Assembly: GCA_949130495.1 (NCBI GenBank)
Contig: OX422211.1
Coordinates: forward strand, 397,479,049 to 397,543,048
DNA from: Sambucus nigra
Taxonomy: Eukaryota > Streptophyta > Magnoliopsida > Dipsacales > Adoxaceae
Direction of reading: 5' to 3'
DNA length: 64,000 nucleotides
Under the pieces are notes generated by a model. The model worked only from the letters and a program-made list of their open reading frames with translations. It was not told where the DNA came from and ran no database searches. Shown in pieces: positions 59,463 through 64,000 of this stretch. The translations under genes were made by a program, and so were the position numbers. Position 1 is the stretch's first letter. Each line of letters starts with the position of its first letter.

Positions 59463-61161
59463 ATGTCTCCTTCAGATGTTAGGGCGAAGATGATGATGCT
59501 GTTTATGATGATGTCGTCGTCTGGGTTCGGTGGTAGCGGAGGCGACGAGGGCTCCTCCGCCCCTAGGCTCCCCAAATATGGAAAATTTGGGATTACCGTC
59601 GAAAACAAGTCGGAGCTTTTAGCGAGATCCCTCGAGCTGCTAAAGACGGTCATCGGCCCGGGGTTTATGAGTTGGAAGGAGGTGCCGTATGAGCTCAAGT
59701 TAGCTGTTTGGGCGGCACTACAGGTAATATTTATATGAATATTTCAATTTCAATTTATATTTATATTTATATTTATATTTATATTTATATTTATATTTAT
59801 TCGCAACTAACATTGTATTTGTTGGACAGGAACAATTCAACTTGGATCCAAAGCTACGCAATTCCGTCTTGGAGCAGTTGAGGGAGCAACACAAGACGTG
59901 GAAAAAAAATATGCGGACGCAGTACTTTGGAAAAACATGAGAGACCATTTTACAATGGCGCGGATCAGTCCCGGCCAAGGAGCCGATCTCATTGGCACAA
60001 TGGCAAAAGTTCATTGACAATGAGATCGAGGATCGACAATTGGCATCTCGCCAATCGGGGAGGGAAAATTGGGCTAAAAAGACGGACGTGCACTACTCCG
60101 GCCGGACCTCTTACGCTGAGGTGGAGCATAGGATGAAGACAATATTTAATTTATCTATAACTACAGAAATATATTATTGGATATTATTTTACTTTGCGGG
60201 GCCGATACTAATTTTACTTTACTTTATTTTATTTCAGGGGGTAGGGAGTGGGCGAGGGGGTAAGCCACATAGGCTCGATACTTATGTGGCTCTTCGGACG
60301 AAGAAGGGGAAGGACAAGGAGGTGTCCCCGAGCGTCGCGGCCACGATTGTAAGTAATCCGACAGTTTAATTATTGTTAATTACGTTATAATTTTTTAGTT
60401 TACTTATTTTACTAATCATGTGCTTTTTGTCGTTTCAGGCAAAGCTTAAGGAAGTTCATGAGTCGCAGTCTGATGCCGACAAGGCATCTTTGTCCACAGA
60501 CGCACTCAGCCAAGTGCTTGGCTCTGATCGCAAGGGGAGGACAAGGGGAGTGAGCTCGCGGGTGGCCAAATCTAGGATCATCGGATTGGAGACGAGCGAC
60601 ACCGAGTTGGCTCGAACGGTGGATTCACACGACGCGAAGCTGTCCCGTTTGGAGGCGACGGTCCAAGATATGTACGCATTCATGAAGCGTACGTTGGGTG
60701 GAGACCGTAAAGAGAAAGGTAAAGGGAAAGGGAAGGAGAAGGCGGTGGAGGAGGAGGTGCGGGAGGACGAGGAGGTGCGGGAGGACGAGGCGCATGATGA
60801 CGAGGATGTGGACCTCGCTGCTTCATCACCGACACGTTCGTACTTCGACGATCCACTTCCCTATTTGACGCCCTCCAACAGACCATTATCGACAATTGGT
60901 TGGCCGAGCGTGTTCATATTGGACATATTTGATGGCCAGCGGATAGGGCGGGGGTTGAGGGACCCGAATATCGTCGAGGGTGGAATAGTCCATGGACGTG
61001 TGCTTTAACAGATGGAGTCCAGGGTGCTCGTCACGCATGTCATAACCGGGAAGGAGAACTCCCTATTGTGGTTGCGCGAACAATGCGGCACGACGTATAT
61101 TAGTGGGTGCGTCAATTCGTATGTCGTGTGGCCTACTCACCTCCTCAGTAATCCAAGACAT
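59463..61161 (+). pseudogene. Transposase_24-like CACTA protein, four or more exons, with in-frame stops
   Basis: Exon 1, 59463-59723 (87 codons), ends cag|gtaata. Exon 2 starts at 59830 after 'ttggacag' in the same phase. Exon 3 is 60238-60348 with donor gtaagt, and exon 4 starts at 60439 after 'gtttcag'. Exon 2 encodes 'WKKNMRTQYFGKT' and 'AQWQKFIDNE'. Exon 3 has 'HRLDTYVALRTKKGK' and exon 4 'DALSQVLGSDRKGRTRGVSS', the order seen in plant Transposase_24. A coiled-coil-like stretch and an acidic E/D-rich stretch follow. Stops interrupt at 59938 (TGA) and 61006 (TAA). After the second, the same frame continues with 'CGTTYISGCVNSYVVWPTHLL', like the 'G..V.WP..L' domain (DUF8039-like) downstream of such proteins. 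The exon 2 donor is unclear. Family proteins bind subterminal repeats or assist transposition, which is inferred here. Confidence 0.8.
59745..59800. repeat. (TTTATA)n microsatellite in intron 1
   Basis: About nine hexamer units within the first intron of the transposase-like pseudogene. Confidence 0.95.
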
Positions 61162-61404
61162 GTAGTAACATTATTTTCTAGTTTGTCCATTTTAATTATA
61201 TTTGGATTATATCGTCATGTATATTATTTTTACTTTGAAGATTTGGATTATACTGTCATGAATATATATTTGCATTATCTTTAGTTTGTGTTGGATATAT
61301 GATGTTTGGAACAGGTACAACGTTGCTATAACAGGTACAAATATACTGCTGGGCAGTGGCAGTGGCTATATTGCCCAGCAGATTTTTTTAAAATTCTGCC
61401 CAGA

Positions 61405-61695
61405 ATTGTCACGGTCATTGACCGTGACAAGTCCGTGATAACATTTGTCACGGACTTGTCACGGTCAATGCCCGTGACAATTTTTTTTAAAAAGGGTCAC
61501 GGCTTTGTCACGGTTATAAACCGTGACAAACGTGTCACGGTCATTGACCTTGACACGACCGTGACACAAAACGCGAGTTTTTTGTCAAGGTCAATGACCG
61601 TGACACGACCGTGACAAAAAAAGTTGTCTCGCCTCGAAATGTCACGGTCATTGACCTTGACAAGGTGAATTTGTCAAGGTCAATGACCTTGACAA
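61405..61695. repeat. CACTA-3 right subterminal palindromes
   Basis: The same TGTCACGGTCA / TTGACCGTGACA palindromes as at the left end, about six full copies plus single sites. Parts of the array are an inverted copy of the left one: 'cacgcgtttta' at the left corresponds to 'acaaaacgcgag' at the right. Confidence 0.93.
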
Positions 61696-61719
61696 ATGGG
61701 CAGATTTGGTGTAGTGTTA

Positions 61720-62435
61720 AGCACACTCGTATTCAAGCTAATCCAACCAGTAGTTTAAATAGTTGCTAGTGCCCAGCAAAAAAGAAATTAAAAATATTGT
61801 CAGTGTCAAGAATGCACCTGATGAAATAACTACTAGCTTCAAATATAAAAAAAACATGAGAGAGAGAGGATCAACATAGAAGAAATGGAAAAACAAAACA
61901 TGCAACTTAGAACAATGAAAAATGAAAACAGACACAATCATCTTAGAACAATAAAGAATAATGCTTGTATTATTGCTCTTTTCTGATAATAAAAATGTAA
62001 AAACACACAATCAATATTATTTGTCCATGTCTAATCCATGTCATGGGGATTCGCCGCTAGTAAATAAATAAAACCCATAACAAACCTTAAACTTTATCTG
62101 ATTTGGGGAAATTATATATACTAAATATATTTTCCCGTAAAAGAACTACATAATAGTTAGAGATGTACAATATGGCATAATAGGTGGGAATAAACTATTT
62201 TAAACTTGTGGTGCTATTGAAAAATAAATTTTGTGGTATCATTAGCACCCATCTACATTTTCTTCCTACAATATATATTTACTAGTTGTAATTACTAGTA
62301 ACAAATGAGGTTAGTGTGACACCAACTTTTATATTCATTGTTATTTGTGTTAACATATCATATAATTTTCAGATTCTTTCAAATAATGGCCAACTGTGCC
62401 GGTAACAAATTTAAGGCCATATTTGGGTTACTAAC
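61720..62435. other. Presumed CACTA-2 interior, no gene
   Basis: AT-rich, no coding motif. The last part (below 62435) would be the intron following the FtsH exon on the minus strand. Confidence 0.45.
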
Positions 62436-62619
62436 CTTCCACCGAGTTCAACAACCATATGATTCTCTAGGTAGCTTCTACTGTACAGGCCAGACTCAAG
62501 CCTCTCTTCACTTGGAGCAAAAAATGTAAGACCACCAGCTTGGTCGCGAGTTACAACAGATATCTTGGCTATCGGGTCATATTCAGGCATAAGCGCACCA
62601 ACTAAAGCATGCCCAGCCT
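62436..62619 (-). pseudogene. Isolated exon of chloroplast-type FtsH zinc metalloprotease
   Basis: The minus strand encodes 61 codons without a stop. They begin inside the zinc site (AGH of HEAGH), then 'ALVGALMPEYDP', 'AKISVV' and 'DQAGGLTFFAPSEERLESGL', then 'YSRSYLEN' and end 'LGGR'. This is the conserved start of the M41 peptidase domain of thylakoid FtsH (FTSH1/FTSH5 type, which degrades damaged photosystem II D1 protein). The exon is framed by a good acceptor (CTGTAG|AGG, 62621-62619) and donor (GGAAG|GTTAGT, 62436-62435). No other FtsH exon is recognisable within 700 bp downstream or 1.4 kb upstream. A lone antisense exon beside CACTA ends suggests capture by the transposon rather than a host gene. 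Confidence 0.85.
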
Positions 62620-62789
62620 CTACAGATCAAAGTGCATTTATTATGATATTTAACATGTATTTACCCCCTGATCAATTGTGATATTTACCCTAACGGTTTA
62701 TACACTTGAAGTTTATACATCTTCTCATGGATTCAAAGGGGTTATGTATGTACTAAACACTACAATATGTTTTAACAAAATAGTCTCTG

Positions 62790-62989
62790 GATTTTGTTTC
62801 AGACATGCTCTGATTATAATCATATTGTATCATTCAAGTGGAATTGAACCACTTGGATTACTTAAGAAACTAGGGAATGTTATTCATCGTACCAATGGAA
62901 GTGTTAGTGCAAAAATTAATGGAAAACATTATATGAGACATGTTGTGGTTTATATGGGCTCGAATAGGTACAATAAACACTTGTTCTAA
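62790..62989 (+). other. Exon-like open frame of unknown function
   Basis: An open stretch follows 'tttgtttcag' and encodes 'SSGIEPLGLLKKLGNVIHRT' and 'NGKHYMRHVVVYMGSN', ending at 'aatag|gtacaa' or at the stop 62987-62989. The composition is protein-like, but I do not recognise the family. It may be another captured exon or part of CACTA-2. Confidence 0.3.
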
Positions 62990-63095
62990 ATAGTCAAAAG
63001 TCCACCTAAGAAGAGGGTTGATGTGGAGGGAACTTCTCAAAATGAACGTGAATAAATGGCTTAAAAAATTGGACCAAATGAGAAATTAACTAGCC

Positions 63096-63097
<2 letters not shown>

Positions 63098-63170
<73 letters not shown>
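63098..63170. repeat. (AT)n microsatellite
   Basis: About 36 uninterrupted AT units. Confidence 0.97.
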
Positions 63171-63172
<2 letters not shown>

Positions 63173-63384
63173 ATCTTTACTCTAAGCTTCCTACCCCAAG
63201 TGAGACTTGGATCAGATGTTAGCAGACCATGCGTTTTATGCTAAGAAGTTTTTTATTTACAAATAAATGACAATAATTTGTAAGAAACTGGGAGAAATAA
63301 GGTTGGGTAATCCAATTGAATACATGTTATATATCATAATAGATCAAAGGGTAAATATCATAAGGTTGCGTAATCCAATTGTAT

Positions 63385-63459
63385 ACATGCATGCATACAT
63401 ACATACATACATACATACATACATACATACATACATACATACATACATACATACATACG
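63385..63459. repeat. (CATA)n microsatellite
   Basis: About 18 tetranucleotide units preceded by 'gcatgcat'. The minor open frame across it is an artefact. Confidence 0.97.
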
Positions 63460-63559
63460 CATGTGTAGACTATTTCTAAACGATATATATATCTATCGTA
63501 TTAAGCCAAAAACTAATACAAAACATGTCTTATTGGAAGAGAGAGAAAATAAGACTCAC

Positions 63560-63608
63560 ATTGGGAACATTTACAGCAAGGCTGTTGAGAACAATTTCAA
63601 CGTAAAAT
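63560..63608 (-). other. Possible 49-nt exon on the minus strand
   Basis: A minus-strand TTTTCAG acceptor and CCCAAT|GTGAGT donor bracket an open 49-nt stretch that can encode 'YVEIVLNSLAVNVPN'. It is on the same strand as the FtsH exon, but I do not recognise it as FtsH. Confidence 0.25.
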
Positions 63609-63609
63609 C

Positions 63610-64000
63610 TGAAAACATGAACTATTTTTCATAAAATAGTTCAAGAAAAATGCTTATCATTAAGGGGTAGAGGAAAGGAATGAGATCATAATTTTTTAAG
63701 AATTTTGTGCAAGATCAAACACATTAGGAATGAGATCATAATTGTTTTAGTGCCTTCAACGTAATCCAAAATTTTGGACTACTTTCCCAAAAAATATAAT
63801 AAATTTTAGTACATAAAAATCAAATATATTCCAATTAAATATCCCACCACTAAATGAATAAAAAACAATGCCTCCACTATTAAAACCAAGTGCATGCTCG
63901 TAGTGGTGCGCTATTTTAGTTTCTCACTTTACCCATATTTGTTGTATTACCAAATACCCATATCCAGAGCCCTACATGTATTAAAATGTAATTGCAAATG
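63610..64000. other. No feature recognised
   Basis: AT-rich. 'aggaatgagatcataatt' occurs twice (63678 and 63727). No coding or RNA signature. Confidence 0.4.

Larger units (their letters stand above)
57454..61716 (+). mobile_element. Complete CACTA/En-Spm element 3
   Basis: 4263 bp with terminal inverted repeats CACTACACCAAA / TTTGGTGTAGTG and a TTA target-site duplication at 57451-57453 and 61717-61719. Subterminal regions at both ends are packed with TGTCACGGTCA half-sites. The interior holds three G-rich blocks and a spliced Transposase_24-like pseudogene, but no TNP2 gene. It is therefore non-autonomous and would depend on TNP2 supplied elsewhere. Confidence 0.93.
56109..64000. mobile_element. 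CACTA-2: left end of a CACTA/En-Spm element, right end outside the window
   Basis: It begins CACTACACCAAAATTCGCC at 56109, directly after Athila sequence. The next 370 bp repeats 'agtaacggtaaaattc' words and their inverses, a CACTA subterminal region. No complementary GTAGTG end with this subterminal vocabulary occurs before 64000. I therefore infer that 56109-57453 and 61720-64000 belong to this element, with CACTA-3 nested between. The right boundary is an inference. Confidence 0.6.

Overview
The window looks like repeat-rich nuclear DNA from a flowering plant, probably a eudicot with a large genome. It is AT-rich and carries many microsatellites. Every protein similarity I could recognise belongs to plant transposable elements: Ty1/copia, Ty3/gypsy (including an Athila-type element), CACTA/En-Spm and MITEs. 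The one exception is a single exon of a chloroplast-type FtsH protease. I found no intact host gene, rRNA, tRNA or CRISPR array. The species cannot be named from sequence alone.

Layout, left to right. 1-2045 is a partial minus-strand gypsy LTR. 3121-4569 is a minus-strand LTR of the Athila family, followed at about 4600-6480 by a decayed minus-strand copia reverse transcriptase. 6710-7860 has an abrupt strand-composition switch, and 7949-8172 is a fold-back. 8346-21076 is a gypsy element (B) with very long LTRs and an internal region shrunk to 1.7 kb. Its 5' LTR is split by a complete copia-type element (11042-17588, TSD AAGAG) that encodes only gag, with no pol, so it has TR-GAG structure. 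Gypsy B's 3' LTR stops abruptly against the RNase H region of a minus-strand copia element (21076-30005). That copia's gag is split by a CACTA element (about 25457-29851) with TNP2 remains.

31090-47995 is gene-poor sequence ending in a Helitron-like 3' terminus. It is split by a complete minus-strand gypsy element (D, 35384-45890, TSD ATACA) with 3.1-kb LTRs and a 4.3-kb interior without intact reading frames (LARD-like). MITEs and fold-backs lie at 48018-48453, 49417-49867 and 50936-51092. 51984-56108 is the 5' half of an Athila element (LTR, gag, protease), cut at 56109 by the left end of a CACTA element whose other end lies outside the window. Inside that element sits a complete second CACTA element (57454-61716, TSD TTA) with a multi-exon Transposase_24-like pseudogene, palindromic subterminal repeats and long G-runs. 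Next to it, in the presumed outer CACTA element, is an antisense FtsH exon with good splice borders, probably captured host sequence.

No operons or pathways are present. The elements relate to each other as a nest: TR-GAG in gypsy B, CACTA-1 in copia, gypsy D in a Helitron-like tract, and CACTA-3 in CACTA-2 in Athila. Gypsy B, gypsy D and the TR-GAG element have lost or never had pol, so they would need enzymes from relatives elsewhere. The most unusual pattern is that four LTR families each carry, inside the LTR, a cluster of short family-specific words. Three of these are palindromes: CGATCGATCGA, CGAATCGATTCGG and TCGTTCGAACGA. Copy number and spacing differ between copies of the same family.
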